From assembly GCA_900539465.1 (NCBI GenBank), contig UQCF01000012.1, positions 13,198 through 77,197 of the forward strand: a stretch of 64,000 nt of DNA. Direction: 5' to 3'. Below are positions 43,561-52,056 of the stretch, piece after piece (position 1 is the first letter of the stretch; each line of letters starts with the position of its first letter). Made by a program: the position numbers and the translations under genes. Source of the stretch: an uncultured Ruminococcus sp. (GTDB taxonomy: Bacteria; Bacillota; Clostridia; Oscillospirales; Acutalibacteraceae). The notes beneath the pieces are model-generated. The model was not told where the DNA came from. It did not search any database and worked only from the letters and a program-made list of their open reading frames with translations.

Positions 43561-44637
43561 TTATTTAATATAATCAAGAATCACTTTGGTCATTTCTGTG
43601 CACGAGAGCGGTTTGCCCTCGCTTGAGCCGAGAATATCGGCTGTTCTGTAGCCTGCTTCGAGAACGTCGTCAACAGCTTTTTCAATGCATCTTGCCTCGT
43701 CCTCAAGGTCAAATGAATAGCGGAACATCATTGCCGCAGAAAGAATTGTTGCAATCGGGTTTGCTTTGTTTTGACCTGCAATGTCGGGTGCGGAGCCGTG
43801 AATGGGTTCATACATGCCGCACTTGCTGTCGCCAAGAGAGGCGGAGGCGAGCATACCGATTGAACCTGTTATCTGTGAGCTCTCGTCAGAGAGAATGTCA
43901 CCGAACATATTTGATGTAACAACAACGTCAAACTGAGAGGGGTTCTTAACAAGCTGCATTGCCGCATTGTCAACGAGTATATCCACACACTTAACATCGG
44001 GGTATTTCTCTGCTGTGCGGTGAACAACCTCTCTCCAAAGTCTGGAGCTTTCGAGAACGTTTGCCTTGTCGATGCTTGTAACTACGTTGTTTCTCTTTCT
44101 CGCAGTTTCAAAAGCAACCTTTGCAATTCTTTCTATTTCCATCTCGCTGTAGCATTCTGTGTCATAAGCTTCTTCGCCGTTTTTGCCGTTTCTGCGGCCT
44201 CTTTCGCCGAAGTAAATGCCGCCCGTAAGCTCACGAATCATAACAATGTCAACGCCGTTATCTATAATGTCGGGGCGAAGGGGGCTTGCACCTTTAAGCG
44301 CAGGGTAAATTTTTGCGGGGCGAATGTTTGTGTAAAGTCCAAGCGCATGACGAACGCCGAGAAGAGCTTTTTCGGGGCGAAGATGACCGGGGAGAGTGTC
44401 CCACTTCGGGCCGCCGACCGCGCCGAGGAGCACGCTGTCGCTTGCCTGGCAGCATTTAACAGTTTCTTCCGGGAGCGGAACGCCTGTTGCGTCTATTGCA
44501 CATCCACCGGCAAGGTAGGGTGTGAAGGTGAATTTGTGGCCGTATTTTGCGGCAACTTTTTCGAGTACGGCAACGGCACTGTCAACTATTTCGGGGCCTA
44601 TTCCGTCGCCCTTGAGCAAAGCAATGTTAAAATCCAT
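43561..44637 (-). CDS. leuB: 3-isopropylmalate dehydrogenase
   Basis: 358 residues. Oxidative decarboxylation of 3-isopropylmalate and, in organisms with citramalate synthase, also of methylmalate towards 2-oxobutyrate. LLKGDGIGPEIV at the start, ELTGGIYFG and the cofactor-region block GSAPDIAGQNKANP (NAD-type) are intact. 26 bp upstream is leuD; the operon order leuC-leuD-leuB is standard. Confidence 0.95.
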   Translation of the reverse strand: MDFNIALLKGDGIGPEIVDSAVAVLEKVAAKYGHKFTFTPYLAGGCAIDATGVPLPEETVKCCQASDSVLLGAVGGPKWDTLPGHLRPEKALLGVRHALGLYTNIRPAKIYPALKGASPLRPDIIDNGVDIVMIRELTGGIYFGERGRRNGKNGEEAYDTECYSEMEIERIAKVAFETARKRNNVVTSIDKANVLESSRLWREVVHRTAEKYPDVKCVDILVDNAAMQLVKNPSQFDVVVTSNMFGDILSDESSQITGSIGMLASASLGDSKCGMYEPIHGSAPDIAGQNKANPIATILSAAMMFRYSFDLEDEARCIEKAVDDVLEAGYRTADILGSSEGKPLSCTEMTKVILDYIK

Positions 44638-44663
44638 TTTATCAAATCCTTTTTAAGAATAGT

Positions 44664-45158
44664 TTATTTTATCTTGCCGGCTTTAATAGACTCAATAAGG
44701 CCGCCGGTTGTGATTATCTCCTGAATAAATGCGGGGAACGGCTCGGCCTTGTATTCTTCGCCTGTTGTGAGGTTGTAGATAACGCCTGCGTCCATATCCG
44801 CTTTGAGCTTGTCGCCCTCGCTTATTGCGTCAACGGCTTCGGGGCATTCTATGATGGGAAGACCTATGTTGATTGAGTTGCGGTAGAAAATTCTTGCAAA
44901 GCTTTTTGCGATAACAAGTGCAATACCACTCTCTTTAATTGCTATGGGAGCGTGCTCGCGCGATGAGCCGCAGCCGAAGTTGTAGCCTGCAACCATGATG
45001 TCACCGTCCTGAACTCTTGAAGTAAAGGTAGCGTCAAGGTCTTCCATGCAGTGAGATGCAAGCTCTTTTTTATCTATTGTGTTAAGGTAACGTGCGGGAA
45101 TGATAACGTCGGTGTCAACGTTGTCGCCGTATTTTATAACTTTTCCTTCAAACAACAT
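44664..45158 (-). CDS. leuD: 3-isopropylmalate dehydratase small subunit
   Basis: 164 residues, one base after leuC. Swivelling domain of the aconitase-like isomerase. DTDVIIPARYLNT and the strand-loop YNFGCGSSREHAP, which binds substrate, are present. The short length and sequence fit the archaeal/clostridial LeuD class that also accepts citramalate-derived substrates, useful with cimA upstream. Confidence 0.95.
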   Translation of the reverse strand: MLFEGKVIKYGDNVDTDVIIPARYLNTIDKKELASHCMEDLDATFTSRVQDGDIMVAGYNFGCGSSREHAPIAIKESGIALVIAKSFARIFYRNSINIGLPIIECPEAVDAISEGDKLKADMDAGVIYNLTTGEEYKAEPFPAFIQEIITTGGLIESIKAGKIK

Positions 45159-45159
45159 A

Positions 45160-46422
45160 TTAAAGTACCTCCTCAGGGGCAGAAATTTTGCCCGTTATTG
45201 CGGATGCTGCGGCAACTGCCGGGCTTGCAAGATAGACCTCTGATTTCGGGTGACCCATTCTGCCGACAAAGTTTCTGTTAGTGGTTGCAACGGCTCTTTC
45301 ACCCTCTGCAAGTATGCCCATATGGCCGCCGAGGCACGGGCCGCAGGTGGGGGTGGAAACAATGGCTCCGCTCTCAATGAATGTTTTGAGTAGACCCATT
45401 TCCATAGCCTCAAGATAAATCTTGTTAGTTGCGGGGATAACAATTGTTCTGACACCCTTTTTGACTTTTTTGCCCTTGAGAATGTCGGCTGCGATAATAA
45501 GGTCTTCAAGTCTGCCGTTTGTGCATGAGCCGATAACAACCTGGTCAATCTTGATGTCGCCTATTTCGTCAAAGGTGTGCGTGTTCTCGGGCAGGTGGGG
45601 GAATGCGACTGTGGGACGTATTTCAGAAAGGTCAATGACATATGTTTCGTCATAAACAGCGTCATCGTCCGCCTTGTAGATTGTAGGCTCTTTGCCACCT
45701 GCGTTTTTGATAAATTCTATTGTTTTGTCGTCAACCTCAAAAATTCCGTTTTTGCCGCCTGCTTCGATAGCCATGTTTGCCATGCAAAGTCTGTCGCTGA
45801 CCGAGAGGGTGTGAACGCCCTCGCCGCAGAATTCCATTGATTTATAAAGAGCGCCGTCAACGCCTATCATACCGATGATGTGAAGAATGACGTCTTTGCC
45901 GTAAACATTCTTTTGCAGCTTGCCTTTAAGCTCAAACTTAATAGCGGACGGAACCTTGAACCATGCTTTGCCGGTAGCCATTCCGCAAGCCATGTCTGTT
46001 GAACCGACGCCTGTTGAAAATGCGCCGAGCGCACCGTATGTGCAGGTGTGTGAGTCTGCGCCGATAACAACATCGCCGCTCACAACAAGACCTTTTTCGG
46101 GTAAAATAGCGTGCTCAACGCCCATGTCGCCGACGTCAAAATAATTTTCAATGCTCATGTCGCCTGCAAATTCGCGGCACATTTTGCACTGTGCGGCTGC
46201 CTTGATGTCCTTGTTCGGGGTGAAGTGATCCATTACCATAGCAACCTTGCTCTTGTCAAAAACCTTGTCAAGACCGAGCTTTTTATACTCGGCTATGGCA
46301 ACCGGTGTTGTAACGTCGTTGCCGAGAACAAGGTCAACATTTGCAAGAATGAGCTGACCCGCCGTAACAGAATCAAGCCCTGCATGAGCCGCAAGGATCT
46401 TTTGTGTCATTGTCATTCCCAT
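45160..46422 (-). CDS. leuC: 3-isopropylmalate dehydratase large subunit
   Basis: 420 residues from ATG 46422 (AAGGAG 10 bases upstream). Iron-sulfur aconitase-type subunit; 4Fe-4S Cys residues lie in VIGSCTNGR and TCGPCLGGH. GADSHTCTYGALG is also conserved. Works with LeuD to isomerise isopropylmalate, and citramalate when CimA supplies it. It starts 4 bp after cimA ends. Confidence 0.95.
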   Translation of the reverse strand: MGMTMTQKILAAHAGLDSVTAGQLILANVDLVLGNDVTTPVAIAEYKKLGLDKVFDKSKVAMVMDHFTPNKDIKAAAQCKMCREFAGDMSIENYFDVGDMGVEHAILPEKGLVVSGDVVIGADSHTCTYGALGAFSTGVGSTDMACGMATGKAWFKVPSAIKFELKGKLQKNVYGKDVILHIIGMIGVDGALYKSMEFCGEGVHTLSVSDRLCMANMAIEAGGKNGIFEVDDKTIEFIKNAGGKEPTIYKADDDAVYDETYVIDLSEIRPTVAFPHLPENTHTFDEIGDIKIDQVVIGSCTNGRLEDLIIAADILKGKKVKKGVRTIVIPATNKIYLEAMEMGLLKTFIESGAIVSTPTCGPCLGGHMGILAEGERAVATTNRNFVGRMGHPKSEVYLASPAVAAASAITGKISAPEEVL

Positions 46423-46426
46423 AGTG

Positions 46427-48001
46427 TTAATTCTCCTTTTTGGATAATTTATATTCAAAAGAATCCACCAGAGCCGTAAAGCTCGCTTTTATAATATCGC
46501 TTGATACTCCGATGGTTGTAAAGACTGAGTCGGAATCTGCCGAGTCTATCATAACTCGGATTTTTGAATCGGTGGTAGAACCCGATTCGATAACTCTTAC
46601 TTTATAGTCTAAAAGGTGCATATCGCTGATTTCGGGATAAAAGCCCACGAGCGCGTCTCTCATTGCCTTATCAAGTGCGTTGACGGGGCCGTTACCGGTG
46701 GCGCAGGTCATAGAGACTTTATCGCCCACCTCTATTTTTATCATTGCGTTCGACTGCTGCTCGCCGTCCGGGGCGGGGAAGTCGTCAAGCACCTTATACA
46801 TTATAACATTAAAATGCGGTTTCCACAATCCGAGATTTTTTTCTATGAACAGGTCAAAGCTTGCCTCTGCCGCCTCATAGTGATAGCCGAAATCCTCACG
46901 CTCTTTAAGGGCGTTTGTGATTGCCGTGGTCTCTGGCGATTTTTTGCCTATTTCGGGTGCGAAACGCTGAATTTTAGGAAGTACGGTTCCTCTGCCCGCA
47001 ACCTCGCTCAAAAGGAATTTTCTCTCGTTGCCGACAGATTCCGGCGGAACGTGCTCAAAGGATTTTGAGCATTTCTGCACACCGTCTATGTGCATACCGC
47101 CCTTATGAGCAAATGCGCTTTTGCCGACATAGGGGTGATTGCTTTTAAGTCTGATGTTTGCAATCTCGGCAATTTTTCTTGCCGTGATTTTGAGGTTTGA
47201 GAGGTCAATGCCGAGGTCACAGCCGCACTTTAAGGTGAGGTTTGCGATTATTGTGCTAAGGTCTGCATTGCCGCATCTTTCGCCGAAGCCTATGAATGTG
47301 CCCTGAATATGAACCGCGCCTGCCGCAACCGCTGCCATGGAGTTCGCAACCGCACAGCCCGTGTCGTTATGGCAGTGAATACCTATTCTCACATTCGGAA
47401 ATTTATCGCATACTTTAGAAGTAATGTCGCTTATTTCGTCAGGCAGGCAGCCGCCGTTGGTGTCGCAAAGTGCCAGCACGTCCGCGCCGCCCTCCACTGC
47501 CGAGGTGAGCACGCTCATGGCATAATCCGAATTGTTTTTATATCCGTCAAAAAAATGCTCTGCGTCAAAAATAACTTCTTTGCCCTGCTCTTTAAGGTAA
47601 GATAAAGTGTTTTTGACTATCTTGCGGTTTTCTTCAAGGCTGATTCTGAGAATTTCGGTCACGTGCAAATCCCACGTTTTGCCGAATATCGCAACCGCCG
47701 GGGTTTCTGCGCTCAAAAGCGCCTTGATGTTTGCATCGTCTTTGGGGTCTGTGCCTGCTCTTGCGGTGCTGCCGAAAGCGCAGATTTTGGCGTTTTTAAC
47801 AGTGATTTTTTTCAGTTCCTCAAAAAAGCGGAGCTCTTTGGGGTTTGAGCCGGGGTTGCCGGCTTCGATATATGTAACACCGAATTCATCAAGTATTCCG
47901 GCAATTTTTAACTTATCCTGCACAGAGAAAGAGATTCCCTCGCCCTGTGAGCCGTCGCGCAGGGTAGAGTCAAATATCTCTGCCTTTTTGCCGATGTGCA
48001 T
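46427..48001 (-). CDS. cimA: Citramalate synthase
   Basis: 524 residues from ATG 48001 (AAAGGAG 8 bases upstream). Joins pyruvate and acetyl-CoA to (R)-citramalate, giving 2-oxobutyrate for isoleucine without threonine deaminase. HMGL barrel with DSTLRDGSQ, GIHCHNDTGCA and a LeuA-type C-terminal regulatory domain (~370-520) containing SGSTTDSK. The spacing and FDAEHFFDGYK insertion match the CimA group rather than LeuA. A separate leuA, needed for leucine, is not in the window. Confidence 0.9.
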   Translation of the reverse strand: MHIGKKAEIFDSTLRDGSQGEGISFSVQDKLKIAGILDEFGVTYIEAGNPGSNPKELRFFEELKKITVKNAKICAFGSTARAGTDPKDDANIKALLSAETPAVAIFGKTWDLHVTEILRISLEENRKIVKNTLSYLKEQGKEVIFDAEHFFDGYKNNSDYAMSVLTSAVEGGADVLALCDTNGGCLPDEISDITSKVCDKFPNVRIGIHCHNDTGCAVANSMAAVAAGAVHIQGTFIGFGERCGNADLSTIIANLTLKCGCDLGIDLSNLKITARKIAEIANIRLKSNHPYVGKSAFAHKGGMHIDGVQKCSKSFEHVPPESVGNERKFLLSEVAGRGTVLPKIQRFAPEIGKKSPETTAITNALKEREDFGYHYEAAEASFDLFIEKNLGLWKPHFNVIMYKVLDDFPAPDGEQQSNAMIKIEVGDKVSMTCATGNGPVNALDKAMRDALVGFYPEISDMHLLDYKVRVIESGSTTDSKIRVMIDSADSDSVFTTIGVSSDIIKASFTALVDSFEYKLSKKEN

Positions 48002-48070
48002 TTTAGCAGCTCCTTTCAACAGGTTTTATTTCAAAGCTTTTTCAAAGCTCTCAAGTAAGACCTGCTTTTA

Positions 48071-48103
48071 GACTGCCGTATCCAAAACTTGAATACGGCA
48101 GTC
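48071..48103. other. Hairpin between ilvC and cimA
   Basis: Perfect 11-bp arms GACTGCCGTAT / ATACGGCAGTC. On the plus strand ATTTTTT follows; on the coding (minus) strand the tail is weak, so it may be a processing or stabilising element inside the operon rather than a full terminator. Confidence 0.5.
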
Positions 48104-48119
48104 ATTTTTTGCAAATCGC

Positions 48120-49109
48120 TTATGCTTTGAAGTTCATCTTTTCGCGAAGCTCTTTGCCGACTTTCTCTACGGGATGCTCGGCCTCAAGTCTTCTGCGGGA
48201 GTTGAAGTATGCGCGATGTGACTGGTTCTCAAGGATCCAGTTGCGTGCGAATGCGCCTGTCTGGATTTCTTCAAGAACTTTCTTCATCTCTTTCTTAGTC
48301 TCTTCTGTGATGATACGCGGACCTACGGTGTAGTCGCCGTACTCTGCTGTATCGGAGATTGAGTAACGCATGAATGAGAAGCCCTTTTCAAAGATAAGGT
48401 CAACAATGAGCTTCATCTCATGGATGCACTCAAAATATGCGTTCTCGGGTTTGTAGCCTGCTTCAACAAGAGTTTCAAAGCCTGCTTTCATAAGAGCTGT
48501 AACACCGCCGCAAAGAACAGCCTGCTCACCGAAGAGGTCGGTCTCGGTCTCTTCACGGAATGTTGTTTCAAGAACGCCGCCTCTTGCGCCGCCGATGCCC
48601 ATTGCATATGCGAGAGCGATATCTTTAGCGTTGCCTGTTGCGTCCTGCTCAACAGCTACGAGGCAGGGAACACCCTGACCCTTAACATACTGGCTTCTTA
48701 CCGTGTGGCCGGGGCCTTTGGGAGCAACCATGATGATGTTGACGCCTGCGGGGGGAACTATCTGCTTGTAGTGAATGTTAAAGCCGTGAGCAAATGCGAG
48801 AGTCATGCCGTCCTCAAGGTAGGGAGCAACATCTTTCTTATACATAGCAGCCTGTTTCTCGTCGTTAATAAGAATCATAACAAGATCGGCCTTTTTAACT
48901 GCGTCGGCAGTGTTGAGAACCTCAAAGCCGTCTTCTTTAGCCTTTACTGCTGATTTTGAGCCCTCATAAAGACCTATAACAACGTTAACGCCGCTGTCTC
49001 TGAGGTTCTGAGCATGTGCGTGACCCTGGCTGCCGTAGCCTACAACCGCAACGGTTTTGCCGTCAAGAAGCGAAAGGTCACAATCTTTTTCATAAAACAT
49101 GTTTGCCAT
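48120..49109 (-). CDS. ilvC: Ketol-acid reductoisomerase
   Basis: 329 residues, class I length. Reduces and isomerises acetolactate or acetohydroxybutyrate. GYGSQGHAHAQNLRDSG is the nucleotide-binding loop and APKGPGHTVRSQY, CGGVTALMKAGFETLVEAG and the ending region YFECIHEMKLIVDL supply metal-binding acids. 34 bp downstream of ilvN. Confidence 0.97.
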   Translation of the reverse strand: MANMFYEKDCDLSLLDGKTVAVVGYGSQGHAHAQNLRDSGVNVVIGLYEGSKSAVKAKEDGFEVLNTADAVKKADLVMILINDEKQAAMYKKDVAPYLEDGMTLAFAHGFNIHYKQIVPPAGVNIIMVAPKGPGHTVRSQYVKGQGVPCLVAVEQDATGNAKDIALAYAMGIGGARGGVLETTFREETETDLFGEQAVLCGGVTALMKAGFETLVEAGYKPENAYFECIHEMKLIVDLIFEKGFSFMRYSISDTAEYGDYTVGPRIITEETKKEMKKVLEEIQTGAFARNWILENQSHRAYFNSRRRLEAEHPVEKVGKELREKMNFKA

Positions 49110-49143
49110 TTTGAATTACTCCTTTTTGAATAAAATTTTATTT

Positions 49144-49638
49144 TTATTTTTTAAGGGTTGCGCTGCCACGGTCTATCGCTACAAGACCGGTGCGGCACAT
49201 CTCTACTATACCGTAAGGTTTTAAAAGCTCAATAAAAGCGTCCAGCTTGTTGCTCTCGCCGGTTTTTTCAACGCATATGCACTCTGCCGAAAAATCGACT
49301 ACTTTTGCGCCGAAGGTGTTTGCAACAGTCAAAAGTTCAAGTCTGTTTTCGGGTGACGCTTTAACTTTGATTATTGCAAGCTCTCTTGTCACTGCAAGGG
49401 AGCAGGTGATGTCTTTGATTTCTTTAACATCATAGAGCTTGTCAAGCTGCTTTAGCATTTGGTCACGCTCGTAGTCGGTGCCCGTCATGGTGACAGTCAT
49501 TCTCGAAAGTCCCTCTATCTCGGTTACGCCGACGGTGAGGCTGTCTATATTGAATCCTCGCCGTGCAAACATACCTGAAATTCTCGTCAGAACACCTGAA
49601 TGGTTGGCAACGAGCATGCCTATAACAAATTTCTGCAT
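49144..49638 (-). CDS. ilvN: Acetolactate synthase small subunit
   Basis: 164 residues. N-terminal ACT domain (LVANHSGVLTRISGMFARRG) that binds valine for feedback control, and a second regulatory domain (~80-160). Activates and regulates IlvB. 13 bp gap to ilvB. Confidence 0.94.
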   Translation of the reverse strand: MQKFVIGMLVANHSGVLTRISGMFARRGFNIDSLTVGVTEIEGLSRMTVTMTGTDYERDQMLKQLDKLYDVKEIKDITCSLAVTRELAIIKVKASPENRLELLTVANTFGAKVVDFSAECICVEKTGESNKLDAFIELLKPYGIVEMCRTGLVAIDRGSATLKK

Positions 49639-49651
49639 TACGTTACCCTCC

Positions 49652-51319
49652 TTATCTGAATCTCATGAGAAGATCGTCAATAGATTTGCCGGGAGCTATC
49701 ATCGGCAGAACCATTTCGTCTTTGTCTATAATGCACTCAACAAGGCAGGGGCTCTTTAATGCGAATGCCTTGTCCAAAGCGTCTGCAAGCGATTTTTTAT
49801 CGTCTGCTCTGAAGCCCGTTGCGCCGAAAGCGTCCGCAAGCTTCATAAAATCTGTTTTTCTGCCCAAGGTGGTCTGCGAATAACGCTCGCCGTAGAACAT
49901 TGTCTGCCACTGGCGAACATTGCCCAAAACGCCGTTGTTCATAAGAACTATAACGAGCGGCAGATTTTGCGAAACGGCTGTTGCAAGCTCGTTGAGGTTC
50001 ATGCCGAAGCTGCCGTCGCCTGTGTAAAGAACTGTGGTTTTGCCCGTGGCAACCGCCGCGCCTATCGCTGCGCCCATACCGAAGCCCATCGTGCCGAGTC
50101 CGCCGCTTGTGATGAATGTTCTTGAGTGGCAAACGCGGTTTCTTTGCGATGCCCAAAGCTGGTGCTGACCTACGTCGGTGCAAACGGGTGAATATTCGTC
50201 TTTTCTCTCGTTCACCGCGTCTATTATATCATAGGGCGTGAGCTTATTGGGGCTTATGTATGTATTTTCTGTTTCGTATTTTTTAAATTTTTCGATTTTT
50301 TTCATCCACTCGGGGCGTTTTTCTTCGCAGAGCTTTGTGTTGATGGCTCCGAGAACCTCCTTGAGGTCGCCTGTTATGCCGAGGTTTACCGAAATATTTT
50401 TGTTGATTTCGGCAGGGTCAATGTCGATATGAATAATTTTTTTATCAAGCGAATATTTTGATTTGTCGCCCGTGGCTCTGTCGCTGAATCTTACGCCCAT
50501 AGCAATTATAAGGTCGGATTCATACATTGCCGCCGTGGAGGCGTAATGACCGTGCATACCGCACATTCCAAGACCTTTTGAGAATGTGTGCGGAATGGAC
50601 GAAAGACCCATCATGCTTGTGCCTATGGGGGCGTCGATTTTATCCGAGAAGCTCATTATATCGTGGCAGCATCTTGATTTTACCGCGCCGCCGCCGCAAT
50701 AGATGTAGGGGCGTTTGCTCTCTTTAATCATCTCAACCGCTTTGTCTATAAGCTCCTCATCATAAGCGGGGGCTTTAAGCGGCTTGATTTTGTCAGCCGC
50801 GGTATATTCGGCAAGAGCTATCTGAATATCTTTGGGTATGTCGATAAGAACGGGGCCGGGTCTGCCGGACTGCGCTATCTTCATAGCTTCTCTTACGGTG
50901 TCGGCAAGCATTGAAACGTCTTTTACCATGTAGCTGTGCTTTACTATCGGGTAAGTAACACCTACAATGTCAATCTCTTGAAAGCTGTCACGTCCGAGCA
51001 TCGCACTGCTGACGTTGCCTGTTATGGCAAGCAAGGGGGTTGAATCGAGGTTTGCGTCTGCAATGCCCGTTACAAGGTTTGTTGCGCCGGGGCCGGAGGT
51101 TGCGAGAACCACGCCGATTTTGCCGGAGGCTCTTGCGTACCCCTCTGCCGCATGAGCCGCGCCTTGCTCGTGAGCGGTGATAATGTGATTTATGCGGTCA
51201 GAGCTTTTATAAAGTGCGTCATAAATATCAAGCACCGAACCACCCGGGTAACCGAATATTGTTTCAACGCCTTGTTCAATGAGCGTTTCTATGAGTATTT
51301 GTGCGCCTGAGAGCTTCAT
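49652..51319 (-). CDS. ilvB: Acetolactate synthase large subunit
   Basis: 555 residues. Thiamine-diphosphate enzyme, first common step of Val/Leu/Ile synthesis. Catalytic Glu in TAHEQGAAHAAEGYAR, FAD-region TDVGQHQLWASQ, and the ThDP motif GDGSFGMNLNELATAVSQNL are complete. First large gene of the eight-gene operon. Its leader contains a short Ile/Val/Leu-rich ORF and an intrinsic terminator, so expression is probably set by attenuation. Confidence 0.96.
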   Translation of the reverse strand: MKLSGAQILIETLIEQGVETIFGYPGGSVLDIYDALYKSSDRINHIITAHEQGAAHAAEGYARASGKIGVVLATSGPGATNLVTGIADANLDSTPLLAITGNVSSAMLGRDSFQEIDIVGVTYPIVKHSYMVKDVSMLADTVREAMKIAQSGRPGPVLIDIPKDIQIALAEYTAADKIKPLKAPAYDEELIDKAVEMIKESKRPYIYCGGGAVKSRCCHDIMSFSDKIDAPIGTSMMGLSSIPHTFSKGLGMCGMHGHYASTAAMYESDLIIAMGVRFSDRATGDKSKYSLDKKIIHIDIDPAEINKNISVNLGITGDLKEVLGAINTKLCEEKRPEWMKKIEKFKKYETENTYISPNKLTPYDIIDAVNERKDEYSPVCTDVGQHQLWASQRNRVCHSRTFITSGGLGTMGFGMGAAIGAAVATGKTTVLYTGDGSFGMNLNELATAVSQNLPLVIVLMNNGVLGNVRQWQTMFYGERYSQTTLGRKTDFMKLADAFGATGFRADDKKSLADALDKAFALKSPCLVECIIDKDEMVLPMIAPGKSIDDLLMRFR

Positions 51320-51351
51320 AACTGTTCCTTTCTGCGGAGGATTCCGAACCT

Positions 51352-51389
51352 TAAAAAAAGCCTATGGTTTAAAGATTAAACCACAGGCT
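51352..51389 (-). terminator. Attenuator terminator in the ilvB leader
   Basis: Minus-strand stem AGCCTGTGGTTTAA / TTAAACCATAGGCT (14 bp, one G-U), 3-base loop, then T7. It ends about 33 bases before the ilvB ATG and lies between promoter and gene. Confidence 0.85.
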
Positions 51390-51408
51390 CAAGAGTATTC
51401 AGTGTAAA

Positions 51409-51434
51409 CAAAGCATATTTTTGTTTATGCTTTG
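51409..51434 (-). promoter_or_regulatory. Upstream leader hairpin of ilvB with an alternative pairing
   Basis: CAAAGCATA / TATGCTTTG (8-base loop). A second pairing, TAAACAAA with TTTGTTTA, uses overlapping bases and cannot form at the same time. Confidence 0.5.
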
Positions 51435-51440
51435 CCTTTT

Positions 51441-51557
51441 TCATCTGACGGTTTCTTGCTGCCTTTGGGCATAATCTTTTGCGTTATCAATCACGGCCAC
51501 GAGCACGAGAATGATAACGTTAATAATTATTCCTATAGATACGGCATAAGAAAGCAT
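51441..51557 (-). CDS. 38-residue Ile/Val/Leu-rich leader ORF (leader peptide or small membrane protein)
   Basis: ATG at 51557 with AGGAAA 6 bases upstream, TGA at 51441. Residues 6-23 read VSIGIIINVIILVLVAVI, 14 of 18 being Ile, Val or Leu, the three end products of the operon it precedes; a polar tail follows (DNAKDYAQRQQETVR). It lies between the operon promoter and the attenuator terminator. As a leader peptide, its translation would sense charged Ile/Val/Leu tRNA; but the codons are ~45 bases before the first hairpin, further than in textbook cases. A single-pass membrane microprotein is the alternative. Confidence 0.55.
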   Translation of the reverse strand: MLSYAVSIGIIINVIILVLVAVIDNAKDYAQRQQETVR

Positions 51558-51589
51558 CGTTTTTCCTCACATCTTTATTTGATGTCGGT

Positions 51590-51618
51590 ATTATAGCACT
51601 CCTTTAAAATAATTACAA
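51590..51618 (-). promoter_or_regulatory. Promoter of the ilvB-ilvE operon
   Basis: Minus strand TTGTAA (51613-51618), 17-base spacer, TATAAT (51590-51595). Confidence 0.75.
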
Positions 51619-51781
51619 GGGGTTAGTTGATATTTCTACAATTTAGTCAATACAGCAAGTTTAAAAAAATCATCTTTGTATATTTTACAACAAAAAATAT
51701 CGATAAAAGGGCTTAAAATATAGGAAAAGCTACCATAACTCCGTTTGACCTTTTTAATGCTTTGAAACCTATTTGTTGTCG

Positions 51782-51811
51782 TTGACACAGGGGCGGCTAT
51801 GGGTTTATAAT
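51782..51811 (+). promoter_or_regulatory. Promoter of the zinc-ribbon/pepV gene group
   Basis: TTGACA, 18-base spacer, TATAAT; both boxes perfect. The rest of the 51619-51850 gap is AT-rich with nothing else recognised. Confidence 0.75.
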
Positions 51812-51850
51812 ATATAGATGTAATAAAGAACTTCAAAGGAGCGAGAATAA

Positions 51851-52039
51851 ATGAAAAGACAGTGCGAATGTTGCTATAAAAGATTTGAAGTTATAAGAGA
51901 CGTGTCGGTTCCGCTCTCGCGCGATGTTACCGCGCCGAGAGATACCATAAAATGCCCGTGGTGCGGCTGTGAAAACGGCAGCGTAGAAAAGGGCTCGCTT
52001 ATAAGCACGCGCCGCTGTGTTTCAGAGAGTGAATTTTGA
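51851..52039 (+). CDS. Small zinc-ribbon protein, 62 residues
   Basis: ATG with AAAGGAGCG upstream. CECCYKRF near the start and CPWCGCEN in the middle give two Cys pairs about 30 residues apart, a likely single zinc ribbon. A basic/polar ending follows (STRRCVSESEF). The stop overlaps the region just upstream of pepV's ribosome-binding site, so the two are in one transcript. Function unknown; the size suggests nucleic-acid or protein binding. Confidence 0.65.
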   Translation: MKRQCECCYKRFEVIRDVSVPLSRDVTAPRDTIKCPWCGCENGSVEKGSLISTRRCVSESEF

Positions 52040-52056
52040 TTTCGGAGGGTGCGAAA

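Noticed and set aside
51320..51620. T-box riboswitch before ilvB
   Set aside because: No AGGGTGGnACCGCG-like antiterminator or specifier loop was found; a terminator and short ORF explain the leader better.
51636..51836. 66-codon minus-strand ORF between the ilv promoter and the zinc-ribbon gene
   Set aside because: AT-rich composition, no ribosome-binding site, overlaps a good plus-strand promoter.
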